From Spirochaetaceae bacterium (GTDB taxonomy: Bacteria; Spirochaetota; Spirochaetia; DSM-27196; SLST01): a DNA stretch of 6,699 nucleotides. This document shows positions 1 through 6,699 of the stretch, piece by piece (the stretch's first letter is position 1; the number at the start of each line of letters is the position of its first letter). A program made the translations under genes and the position numbers. Where the stretch lies: positions 1 through 6,699 of the forward strand of contig SKVA01000089.1 of the NCBI GenBank assembly GCA_007129695.1. Direction: 5' to 3'. Below the pieces are notes generated by a model. The model ran no database searches and was not told where the DNA came from. It saw nothing but the letters and a program-made list of their open reading frames with translations.

Positions 1-1524
1 AAACGACCGCTCACCGGCGATGTGCAAGGTCTGCTCGAACGCGACCCGGATCTTGTCCAGCACGCCTACGGCAACATCCACGGTAACGTCGAACATCACC
101 ACACCGAACTCTTCGCCACCGTAGCGTCCGATCACGTCGGTCTTGCGCAGCCGGTCGTTCAGCAATCGTGAAAGGTTCTTGATGACCCGGTCGCCGGTCA
201 GATGCCCGTACGTGTCGTTGACGCTCTTGAAATGGTCGATGTCGATCATCGCGAAGCAGAGAGATCGCGACACGCGCGCGGCGCGCTGGACCTCGGTGTA
301 GAGTCGCTGCATCAGGTGCGTGTGGTTCAGCAATCCGGTCAGAGAATCGCGCTCCATGTAGAAGCGCATGCTGCGGTTGCGGTCGATCCGGTTTGAGACC
401 GATGTCACCAGGTGCTCGGGCTTGATGGGCTTGGTCAGGAACCCATCGCCGCCCTGGCTGAGCGCGCGGTACTGTTTGTCCTGATCGGTTTCGACCGACA
501 GGAACACGATGGGAACGCCGACGAACGCCTCCTGTTGCCGAATCATCGTCGCGAGCTCGGGTCCGGTCGCACCGGGCATGTACATGTCCATCAGGATCAG
601 ATCGGGTTTCGCCTCGATGAGCACCGCGAACAGGTGGTGCGGATCGGCGACAACAGACGTGATCATCCCGGCGCGCTGCAGGATCAGCGCGTGGTACGAC
701 ACCTGCTCGTTGTCGTCGTCGATGATCAGCACGTGAAACGGCTGCCCCCCGCCGCCCGACGTCAGACTGTCGATCGTATCGATCACGCGGTGCACGTCCG
801 CGGGCATCGCGAAGAAGGCCGATCCGCCCGATCGTACCGCGAGCAGCCGCGTGTCAAAGTCATCGGCGTCGGACACGTAGAGGACGTGCACACTCCGGCT
901 TACGTCCTCCTGGATCCGGTGGATCTGCTCGACAAGCAGCGGGTCTTTCGCGACGCGATCGACATCCATCACCACGGCCGCGCGGCAGTGCTGACAGAGA
1001 AGATCCTCTGCGTCGTCGAGTCGGGAAGCAATCCTTATACGGAACCCGTAGAACTCGAGCTGGCTTTGCAGCGATTCGCGCAGCTCATCGGAGCCAACCA
1101 TCAGCACGACCGCCCGTGTACCGTCGGGCGCGGGAGCCCCTTCTTCGGGGACTTCGGCGAGTTCCTCAACGTCGCCGAAAGACTCGGAGTGGGCGCGGCG
1201 GACGACCTCACTCAGTTCGCTGACGAGCATCCTGATCGACCGGGCAACCTCGTCGGTGATCGGCCGGGCGCACTCGGTCGTCTCCTCCAGAACGTGCTCG
1301 AGCCGCTTCGCGACGACGGTTATACTGTGATAGCCAAAGGTGGCCGCAGACCCGGCGAGCTTGTGTACGGCGTTGCGGAACGACAATCGCACCAACGCGT
1401 CGCTCGCGTCGAGCTGCGCGCCCGCCTCATCGGCGATCTCCTTCATCCTAGACGGAAGGTCGGACGCGAACGTCTCTGCGAGCGCCTTGAGTCTCGCCTG
1501 CACGTTCTCCGAAAGTCCGGACAT
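1..1524 (-). CDS. Hpt-receiver-receiver-GGDEF diguanylate cyclase (C-terminal end cut by window edge)
   Basis: This gene probably makes cyclic di-GMP from two GTP under phosphorelay control in the cytoplasm. Seen: 508 codons open from ATG 1524 to the left edge, with AGGAG five bases before the start. Residues about 1-100 form an Hpt domain with phospho-accepting His54 in HKLAGSAATFG. Residues about 137-250 are a receiver fold that keeps Asp187 but has Gly144-Ser145 where the acidic pair belongs and Met240 where the conserved Lys belongs, so it is probably a pseudo-receiver. Residues about 264-385 are an intact receiver with Asp269-Asp270, phospho-acceptor Asp313 and Lys365 (TKP). The GGDEF domain starts near RDSLTGLLN (Asp393); its active site GGEEF is residues 469-473 and the inhibitory RxxD is Arg460-Asp463, which suggests product feedback. 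About 40-50 residues of the domain are likely missing past the edge. No kinase domain or membrane segment is present, so a separate histidine kinase must feed it. The family call is secure; the signal is unknown. Confidence 0.93.
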   Translation of the reverse strand, partial: MSGLSENVQARLKALAETFASDLPSRMKEIADEAGAQLDASDALVRLSFRNAVHKLAGSAATFGYHSITVVAKRLEHVLEETTECARPITDEVARSIRMLVSELSEVVRRAHSESFGDVEELAEVPEEGAPAPDGTRAVVLMVGSDELRESLQSQLEFYGFRIRIASRLDDAEDLLCQHCRAAVVMDVDRVAKDPLLVEQIHRIQEDVSRSVHVLYVSDADDFDTRLLAVRSGGSAFFAMPADVHRVIDTIDSLTSGGGGQPFHVLIIDDDNEQVSYHALILQRAGMITSVVADPHHLFAVLIEAKPDLILMDMYMPGATGPELATMIRQQEAFVGVPIVFLSVETDQDKQYRALSQGGDGFLTKPIKPEHLVTSVSNRIDRNRSMRFYMERDSLTGLLNHTHLMQRLYTEVQRAARVSRSLCFAMIDIDHFKSVNDTYGHLTGDRVIKNLSRLLNDRLRKTDVIGRYGGEEFGVVMFDVTVDVAVGVLDKIRVAFEQTLHIAGERSF

Positions 1525-1529
1525 GATTG

Positions 1530-1534
1530 CTCCT
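1530..1534 (-). promoter_or_regulatory. Shine-Dalgarno site of the diguanylate cyclase gene
   Basis: On the minus strand this reads AGGAG and ends five bases before ATG 1524. It is the clearest ribosome binding site in the window. It supports ATG 1524, which places the Hpt domain directly at the N-terminus, over any later in-frame start. Confidence 0.75.
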
Positions 1535-1542
1535 CATCAGTC

Positions 1543-1556
1543 GATCTCTTTAGATC
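1543..1556. repeat. Inverted repeat GATCT-N4-AGATC in the divergent control region
   Basis: Two perfect five-base arms, GATCT and AGATC, flank CTTT. The repeat lies between the two divergent start codons and overlaps the proposed leftward -10 element, so it could be an operator. The arms are short and symmetry does not continue beyond them, so chance is a real alternative. Confidence 0.35.
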
Positions 1557-1557
1557 A
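1549..1557 (-). promoter_or_regulatory. Possible extended -10 promoter of the diguanylate cyclase gene
   Basis: The minus strand reads TGA followed by TCTAAA, a TGn extended -10 with four of six matches to TATAAT. Transcription would begin near 1542, leaving a leader of about 18 bases that contains the AGGAG site. No hexamer resembling TTGACA lies 16-18 bases upstream, so the call rests on the -10 alone. The element sits in one of the few AT-rich patches of the intergenic region. Confidence 0.3.
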
Positions 1558-1593
1558 TCGGCCGGCTTTCGCGATCCCGATAGCAAAGCTGCG

Positions 1594-1622
1594 GTGACAG
1601 CGGTTGATGCCGGCGCTATACT
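1594..1622 (+). promoter_or_regulatory. Sigma-70-like promoter of the helicase gene
   Basis: GTGACA at 1594-1599 matches TTGACA in five of six positions. A 17-base spacer follows, then TATACT at 1617-1622, which matches TATAAT in five of six. Spacing is optimal, and such a pair is uncommon in DNA this GC-rich. Transcription would start near 1629-1631. That is downstream of TTG 1604 and ATG 1607, so those codons would not be in this transcript; the first in-frame start it contains is GTG 1640. Confidence 0.6.
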
Positions 1623-1639
1623 CGGGCCCGGATGTCGCC

Positions 1640-4600
1640 GTGATCGATGCACTCGCCCGATTTCACCCTCTTGTCGCTCGCTGGTTCGCCGACCGATTCG
1701 GCACGCCGACCCAGATTCAGCACGACGCGTGGAGCAGGATAGCCACCGGGGAGCATGTGCTACTGACCGCGCCAACCGGGAGCGGCAAGACGCTCGCGGC
1801 CTTCCTGTGCGCGATCAACGACCTGATCGAACGACCGTCGGACGCGAACGCGACCCGCGTGCTCTACGTGTCGCCGCTGAAGGCGCTCAACAACGACATC
1901 GAGCGCAACCTGCTCGGACCGCTCGAACAGATCGGAGCGCTCGCTCGCACGGCCGGACACGATGTTTCGCCGATTATCGTATCGACTCGCAGCGGCGACA
2001 CGCCGTCGGGCGAGCGGCAGCGAATGGTCCGTCGACCACCCGACATCCTGATAACGACGCCCGAAAGCCTGAACCTGATCCTGAACTCGCCGATCGCGTG
2101 GCGGATGCTCGAGCGCGTGGAGACGGTGATCCTGGACGAGATCCACGCGCTGGTCGCCGGCAAACGTGGCGTTCATCTGATGACCGCGATCGAGCGGCTC
2201 TGCCTGATCGCCGGTGAGTTCCAGCGGATCGCGCTGTCGGCGACGGTCCGCCCCGTCGACCGGGTCGCACGCTTCGTCGGCGGATACAGGCCCACCGCTA
2301 CACTCGGGTGGGACACGACCTACGAGCCGAGGCCGGTCGGCGAAGTCACCGCATCGGACGCAAAGGAGATCCGGGTGTCCGTCGATACGGTCGCGACCGA
2401 CGAACCGGAGTTCTGGCCCGCACTACGCGACAGGATTCTCCAGGAGATACACCGGAACCGGTCGACGCTCGTGTTCGTGAACACCAGACGCCACGCCGAA
2501 AAACTGACGCTGCTCCTCAACGACAACCGCGACGAACCGATCGCGTACTCGCATCACGGGTCGCTCGCGCGAGAGCTTCGTTCATTCGTGGAGGAGTCGC
2601 TCAAGGCGGGACGGATGAAGTCGATTGTCGCAACAAACTCGCTCGAGCTCGGCATCGACATCGGGACTCTTGATGAGGTCGTGCTCGCCGGGACACCGCG
2701 CGAGGCGAGCTCGCTCCTGCAGCGCATCGGTCGCTCTGGACACGGCGTCGGCCAGACGAGCGTCGGGCTGATCGTGCCACTTCACGGGCTCGATCTCGCG
2801 TCTGCGGTAGTGATGGCCGAGTGCGCTTACGCGCGCGAGATAGAAGAGACCGTCCCGGTCGATGCACCACTGGACCTGCTCGCGCAGATCGTTGTCGGGA
2901 TGACGCTCGCCCGGGAGTGGCGCATCGACGAACTGTTCGCGGCGCTCCGCTCGTGCGGCTCGTACCACACGCTCTCCCGACAGCGCTACGAGCTCGTCCT
3001 GGAGATGCTGGCGGGGCGTTTCGCGTCAACGCGCGTCCGTGAACTGAGCGCTCGGATCGTCATCGACCGCGTCTGCGGAACGGTACGCGCGCTTACGCAC
3101 GCGCGCGCACTCCTCTACCAGGCCGGTGGGACGATCCCCGACCGCGGGTACTACACGCTGCGGGCCGTCGGCGGTGGCAGAATCGGAGAGCTTGACGAAG
3201 AGTTCGTCTGGGAGCGCCGCGTCGGCGAAACCTTCGTGGTCGGGTCGCAGGCGTGGACGATTCGCCAGATTACCGACCGGGACGTGACCGTGTCGCCCGC
3301 CGACCGCTCGACGTCGGCGATCCCGTTCTGGCGAGCAGAACGATCGGGGCGTACCGCCTTCGCGTCCGAAAGGATCCTGCGGTTCTTCAGCGACTGTGAA
3401 GCCGAACTCGCACGGCGCCCGGACGGCAACACAGGCGTACCCGACGGCGACGCGCCGGTTCCACGCAGAATCGACCGGCACGAATGGATCTCCAACGACG
3501 CGAAGAACTCGCTTCGCGACTTCCTGATACGACAGCGCTCGGCGACGGGAACCCCGCTTCCGCATCGCACGCACATCGTAGTCGAACAGATCCTCTACCG
3601 GGCCGCATCGGACGTCGGCGAGCAGCGGCTGCTGATCCACACGCAGTGGGGCAACCGCGTAAACGCGCCGCTCGCGATCGTACTTTCGCAAGCGTACGCG
3701 CAGACGACCGGAATGCGGCTCGATGCGGTGTCGAGCGACGAGTGCGTGATGCTCACTGTGCCGACCGGTTGCGATCCACCGACGGTGTTTGGCACCGCGG
3801 TGTGCCGCCGTCTCGCCGACCACGGAGGCATCGAAGAGCTCCTGCGCAACGAGGTCGAGCAGACCGGACTCTTCGGCGCGTTGTTCCGAGAGAATGCCGG
3901 CAGAGCACTGCTGTTGCCGCGCGCCGGGTTCGGCAGGCGCATGCCGCTGTGGCTCACGCGGCTGAAGTCCAAACGCCTGCTCTCCGCGATCGCGGGGCTG
4001 CCCGACTTCCCGATCGTGATCGAGACCTGGCGCAGCTGTGTCCGCGACGCGTTCGATCTGCCTGCTCTTCGCGCGTTGGTGGAGGACGTCGCATCGGGAA
4101 TCACTCGCGTGTCGTACTGCGAGCCGACGCATCCGAGCCCGTTCGCCGCGTCGATCATCTGGCAGCAGACGAACGCGCTGATGTACCGAGACGACACACC
4201 CGACGAAGCGGCGCGTAGCGGTGTTCCCGACAGCGTGATCGCCGAGTTACTGCACGACGACGCGCTACGACCGCAGCTCGATCGCGCGGGCATCTCAGCG
4301 CTCGAACGCCGACTCCAGCGGCTCGATCCGGGCTACTCACCGAAGGATGCCGGGGAACTCGCGGCCTGGATCGAAGAACGGATCATCCTGTCGGTCGACG
4401 ACGTCGAGCGGCTGTCGGCGGCGATCGACGCCGAAGGCGCGACCGATGCGCTCGACCTTGGCGATCACGCGCGACGCGTGATCGTCATCGATACCGGCAC
4501 AGGGCCGCTGGTCGCCGCGCTCAACCGCCTGCCGGTGCTGATCGCGATCTACCCGGACACCGCCTATAGGCTCCCCTCCGGTTCGCGCCTCGCCGACCTG

Positions 4601-6163
4601 ACGGCCCCTTCGCCGCAGGCAGGGAAACTGTCCGACGCGGCGCTCGCCCGCCAGATCGGAGTCGACGACCAGGACGCCGTGCCCGACGTCGATCCTGCCG
4701 ACGCGGTCATCGAAGTGTTGTCATTCTGGGGACCGGTCGATCCCGAGCACTTCGCGTCGCGGTACGGGATCGATCGCGGTCATTGGGATGCGGCAATCGC
4801 CGCGCTTCACGACACTGGACGAGTGGTGCGCGGTCGGCTCATCGCGGGTAGCGTCCGCGAACAGTTGTGCGATTCGCAGAACCTGGAGCGGCTGCTGCGC
4901 GCCGGACGGGCCGAGCGTCGACGCGCGTTCGCACCGGTCGACGCGCCTCGACTCGTTCCACTGTGGACCGAACTGACCGGGTTTGCGGTTGGGCCGGGCG
5001 ACCCCGACCGTCTGGCCGCGACGATCGACGCGCTCATCGGGTACGCGGCGCCGGCGTCTCTGTGGGAGACCGAACTGTTCGCCGCGCGGATGCCCGGCTA
5101 CTACCCCGCCTGGCTCGACGCGCTCCTTGCGACCTACGATCTTCAATGGCGCGGCGCCGGGTTGGGCAAGACCGCCTTCGTGACGTCGCAGCTCGCGCCT
5201 TCGCTGTCCCCGCCGCGCCAGGCGTCGCAGGCCGAGTCGACCGGCGACCTCCAAGCGCTTCGCGCCGCGTTGTCGCGCGGACCAAAGACCTTCGGCGAGT
5301 TGATCGTCGAAACCGGCGTCGGCCGTGACCGGCTGACCGCGACGCTGTGGAGCGCGGTTTGGGACGGTTCGCTGACCAACGCGTCGTACGACGCGCTTCG
5401 TCGCGGTGTCCGCGCCCGGTTTCGAACACCCGCGCCGCGCTCGGGGCTTCGAAGCATCGGCGGCCGCGCAACGCGCAGGCTCGTGCCGCGCGACGGCGAA
5501 GGACGATGGCGCATCTGCGACGACAACGACGATTCGGACGCGCTCGATCCGATCGAAGCGCTCGAGCAGGCTAAGGATCACTCGCGAATCCTGCTCGACC
5601 GCTACGGTGTCGTGTTTCGCGAGCTCGTTCAGCGCGAACACGGCGCGTCTGCCTGGCCGGCGCTGTTCAGGGCGTTACGCATCATGGAGCTCGCCGGCGA
5701 GGTGATCGGCGGGTTGTTCGTGCAGGGGGTCGGTGCCCCTCAGTTCGCGACCGCCGACGCGCTCGGCCGGCTTCATGAATCCATCGACCCGAAGCGCATC
5801 GTGTGGATGAACGCGCTCGACCCGGCAAGCCCGTGCGGGCTCTCACTCGGCGCGGCCATGGCCGACCTGCCGACCCGTCTACCGGGCAACCATCTGGTGT
5901 TTCGTGGTGAGAGGCTGGTCATGGTGGCCTGCCGGTCGGGGCGGGATCTGCGATTTCTGGTGAGCAGCGACGATCCCGACGTGCCCGACTTCCTGTCGCC
6001 GCTGCGGTCTATGCTTTCGCGCCAGGTGGACCCGACAGCTCGCGTCCGGGTCGAGACGATCAACGGGGTAACGGCGCGGGAGAGCCCGTTCGCGCGACGG
6101 CTGCTCGACGCGGGGTTTCGCGACGAGTTTCACGCGCTCGTGCTGAACGCGTCATACCGATAG
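1640..6163 (+). CDS. lhr: Lhr-type superfamily 2 ATP-dependent helicase, full length
   Basis: Lhr proteins use ATP to translocate 3'-5' along single-stranded DNA and unwind duplexes; in bacteria they are linked to DNA damage responses. Numbering from GTG 1640 (1,507 residues), the motifs are: Q-motif region GTPTQIQ 21-27, Walker A APTGSGKT 44-51, Ia SPLKAL 78-83, Ib TTPESL 139-144, Walker B DEIH 166-169, III SAT 200-202, IV LVFVNTR 277-283, V ATNSLELGIDIG 331-342, VI QRIGRSGH 361-368. The Lhr signatures GGTIPDRG (496-503), GELDEEFVWERRVG (516-529) and PFWRAE (562-567) follow. The long C-terminal region ends with LLDRYGVVFRELV, GLFVQGVGAPQFA and the stretch from SPFARRL to the stop, so the form is long, not core-only. 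No frameshift or lost catalytic residue is seen. Start: GTG 1640 fits the promoter and a short GGA-containing leader; ATG 1607 (1,518 residues) or TTG 1604 are alternatives without a clear ribosome site. E. coli Lhr's C-terminal region has reported uracil-DNA glycosylase activity; whether this one has it cannot be read here. Confidence 0.95.
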   Translation: MIDALARFHPLVARWFADRFGTPTQIQHDAWSRIATGEHVLLTAPTGSGKTLAAFLCAINDLIERPSDANATRVLYVSPLKALNNDIERNLLGPLEQIGALARTAGHDVSPIIVSTRSGDTPSGERQRMVRRPPDILITTPESLNLILNSPIAWRMLERVETVILDEIHALVAGKRGVHLMTAIERLCLIAGEFQRIALSATVRPVDRVARFVGGYRPTATLGWDTTYEPRPVGEVTASDAKEIRVSVDTVATDEPEFWPALRDRILQEIHRNRSTLVFVNTRRHAEKLTLLLNDNRDEPIAYSHHGSLARELRSFVEESLKAGRMKSIVATNSLELGIDIGTLDEVVLAGTPREASSLLQRIGRSGHGVGQTSVGLIVPLHGLDLASAVVMAECAYAREIEETVPVDAPLDLLAQIVVGMTLAREWRIDELFAALRSCGSYHTLSRQRYELVLEMLAGRFASTRVRELSARIVIDRVCGTVRALTHARALLYQAGGTIPDRGYYTLRAVGGGRIGELDEEFVWERRVGETFVVGSQAWTIRQITDRDVTVSPADRSTSAIPFWRAERSGRTAFASERILRFFSDCEAELARRPDGNTGVPDGDAPVPRRIDRHEWISNDAKNSLRDFLIRQRSATGTPLPHRTHIVVEQILYRAASDVGEQRLLIHTQWGNRVNAPLAIVLSQAYAQTTGMRLDAVSSDECVMLTVPTGCDPPTVFGTAVCRRLADHGGIEELLRNEVEQTGLFGALFRENAGRALLLPRAGFGRRMPLWLTRLKSKRLLSAIAGLPDFPIVIETWRSCVRDAFDLPALRALVEDVASGITRVSYCEPTHPSPFAASIIWQQTNALMYRDDTPDEAARSGVPDSVIAELLHDDALRPQLDRAGISALERRLQRLDPGYSPKDAGELAAWIEERIILSVDDVERLSAAIDAEGATDALDLGDHARRVIVIDTGTGPLVAALNRLPVLIAIYPDTAYRLPSGSRLADLTAPSPQAGKLSDAALARQIGVDDQDAVPDVDPADAVIEVLSFWGPVDPEHFASRYGIDRGHWDAAIAALHDTGRVVRGRLIAGSVREQLCDSQNLERLLRAGRAERRRAFAPVDAPRLVPLWTELTGFAVGPGDPDRLAATIDALIGYAAPASLWETELFAARMPGYYPAWLDALLATYDLQWRGAGLGKTAFVTSQLAPSLSPPRQASQAESTGDLQALRAALSRGPKTFGELIVETGVGRDRLTATLWSAVWDGSLTNASYDALRRGVRARFRTPAPRSGLRSIGGRATRRLVPRDGEGRWRICDDNDDSDALDPIEALEQAKDHSRILLDRYGVVFRELVQREHGASAWPALFRALRIMELAGEVIGGLFVQGVGAPQFATADALGRLHESIDPKRIVWMNALDPASPCGLSLGAAMADLPTRLPGNHLVFRGERLVMVACRSGRDLRFLVSSDDPDVPDFLSPLRSMLSRQVDPTARVRVETINGVTARESPFARRLLDAGFRDEFHALVLNASYR

Positions 6164-6176
6164 GCTCTCATACCGA
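6152..6176. repeat. 9-base direct repeat at the convergent gene junction
   Basis: TCATACCGA occurs at 6152-6160 and again at 6168-6176, with seven bases between the copies. The first copy contains the stop of the minus-strand membrane gene and abuts the TAG stop of the helicase (6161-6163). Neither a GC-rich hairpin nor a T-run is seen here, so no intrinsic terminator separates the two genes. Confidence 0.6.
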
Positions 6177-6550
6177 CCGGCAACGCGACCGGCTGACCGA
6201 ACCCGCACGGAACCGGCGACTACCGTCGGTATCCCGACCGCAAGCACGGCGATCATCACCGGGGTGGAGACCACGCTGAAGACCCGCAGCGCCACGCCTG
6301 CGAGCGCGACGAGCGTTCCGACCCAGATCACCACGAGCGCACGATTGACGAGCCGACGTCGCACGCGCTGGTACTCCTCGTCGATGTACTGAACCCACCG
6401 GAACGCCTTGACGTGCTCGACGGCAAACTGCTCCGAAATCTGCCGGCCTATCCAAGCCGGATCGCGTCGGTTGCACAGGTGATCGATGATGACTGGCCGT
6501 GCGGCCGCCGCGATCTCCTGATCGTGGCGGATCTGCTCGCTGCGGTTCAT
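6152..6550 (-). CDS. Small two-helix membrane protein with helical N-terminal head, function unknown
   Basis: I do not recognise this 132-residue protein. Residues 1-70 are charged and look helical, with a segment at 33-53 (WIGRQISEQF, then AVEHVKAFRWV) whose spacing recalls a helix-turn-helix. An arginine-rich stretch (QRVRRRLVNR, 61-70) precedes membrane helix 1 at about 71-93. Helix 2 is about 96-116, and a basic tail follows (VRVRSAGRVAGR), so by the positive-inside rule head and tail are both cytoplasmic. Its ATG overlaps the TGA of the gene upstream as ATGA, and the only purine run before it is a G-tract two bases away, so translation is probably coupled. Its stop lies inside the 3' end of the helicase gene, which converges on it with a 12-base overlap. 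The reading frame is trusted because of the membrane pattern and the linkage to the upstream frame. A role as a membrane-tethered regulator is only a guess. Confidence 0.75.
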   Translation of the reverse strand: MNRSEQIRHDQEIAAAARPVIIDHLCNRRDPAWIGRQISEQFAVEHVKAFRWVQYIDEEYQRVRRRLVNRALVVIWVGTLVALAGVALRVFSVVSTPVMIAVLAVGIPTVVAGSVRVRSAGRVAGRYESLSV

Positions 6551-6699
6551 CGCCCCCCGTCCCGGGGGACCCCGTCCCGGGAGGCTCCTCCGTAGCCGAG
6601 CGGCGCGAGCACTCCTGTCGCAAGAAAGCCGAGCGCGAGGCCACCAAGAATCATCGCGCCTCCCCAGATCTCAAACGCCGAATCGATCCTCGCGACCGA
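6547..6699 (-). CDS. C-terminal end of an unknown small membrane protein (start beyond window edge)
   Basis: Reading leftward from the right edge, 50 codons stay open in the frame that ends at TGA 6549-6547. They encode a hydrophobic segment from about IWGGAMILGG to GVLAPLGY, which is enough for one membrane helix. A short hydrophilic tail follows, ending SRDGVPRDGGR. The stop overlaps the ATG of the 132-residue membrane protein (ATGA), the usual mark of a co-transcribed, translationally coupled pair. The tail is encoded by an imperfect 15-base tandem repeat. The family is not recognisable from this fragment, and the N-terminal part lies outside the window. Confidence 0.6.
   Translation of the reverse strand, partial: SVARIDSAFEIWGGAMILGGLALGFLATGVLAPLGYGGASRDGVPRDGGR
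6555..6581. repeat. 15-base-period tandem repeat of CCCCGTCCCGGG
   Basis: CCCCGTCCCGGG occurs at 6555-6566 and 6570-6581, a period of exactly 15 bases. On the minus strand this adds an in-frame pentad to the tail of the partial membrane protein (RDG appears twice in SRDGVPRDGG). The same bases can pair as GGGAC with GTCCC, so a small hairpin could form just upstream of the coupled start codon. Confidence 0.6.

Noticed and set aside
412..2217. A 601-codon open frame on the plus strand
   Set aside because: It lies antisense to the diguanylate cyclase gene and then out of frame over the start of the helicase gene. Its translation has no recognisable domain and is rich in Arg and Asp, as expected for a shadow frame in GC-rich DNA. 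The opposite strand has clear Hpt, receiver and GGDEF motifs.
3026..4132. A 368-codon open frame on the minus strand
   Set aside because: It is fully antisense to conserved Lhr core sequence and its translation shows no domain.
4721..5641. A 306-codon open frame on the minus strand
   Set aside because: It is antisense to the Lhr C-terminal region, is Arg-rich and shows no motif. It is a shadow of the GC-rich sense codons.
6177..6192. CCGG repeats downstream of the helicase stop as a terminator stem
   Set aside because: Only a four-base stem can form and no T-run follows.
6221..6231. Palindrome TACCG-T-CGGTA as a possible terminator
   Set aside because: It lies inside the membrane-protein coding sequence, has a one-base loop and is not followed by a T-run in either direction.
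6168..6647. A 159-codon minus-strand frame overlapping the small membrane gene
   Set aside because: Its translation is Arg/Ser/Gly-rich without hydrophobic segments. The alternative frame gives two clean membrane helices and an ATGA link to the upstream gene.

Overview
The window comes from a GC-rich bacterium; codon third positions are mostly G or C. I cannot place it in a phylum. It holds parts or all of four protein genes packed almost without gaps. No rRNA, tRNA, CRISPR array, insertion sequence or phage gene is visible, and no gene-free stretch reaches 300 bases.

Positions 1-1524, minus strand: the first 508 codons of a large signalling protein that runs off the left edge. Reading the reverse complement gives, in order, an Hpt phosphotransfer domain, a degenerate receiver, an intact receiver, and a GGDEF diguanylate cyclase domain with a GGEEF active site and an RxxD inhibitory site. 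It probably turns a phosphorelay signal into cyclic di-GMP.

Positions 1525-1639: a short divergent control region. It carries a good sigma-70-like promoter firing right (GTGACA, 17 bases, TATACT), a weaker extended -10 firing left, a Shine-Dalgarno site for the left gene, and a GATCT-N4-AGATC inverted repeat. The rightward promoter overlaps the most upstream possible start codons of the next gene, so that gene probably starts at GTG 1640.

Positions 1640-6163, plus strand: a full-length Lhr-type superfamily 2 helicase of about 1,507 residues. It has all the expected helicase motifs, the Lhr-specific core and the long C-terminal region. Lhr proteins are ATP-driven 3'-5' translocases tied to DNA damage responses.

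Positions 6152-6699, minus strand: two small membrane protein genes joined by an ATGA stop/start overlap. The upstream one is cut by the right edge; the downstream one (132 residues) has a helical cytosolic head and two membrane helices. Its stop lies inside the 3' end of the helicase gene, so the two converge and overlap by 12 bases. Neither small protein is recognised.

The helicase and cyclase genes share a control region but have no obvious functional link. Apart from the receiver degeneration, the start-site problem and the unknown membrane pair, this looks like ordinary chromosomal DNA; I see no convincing new multi-gene system.
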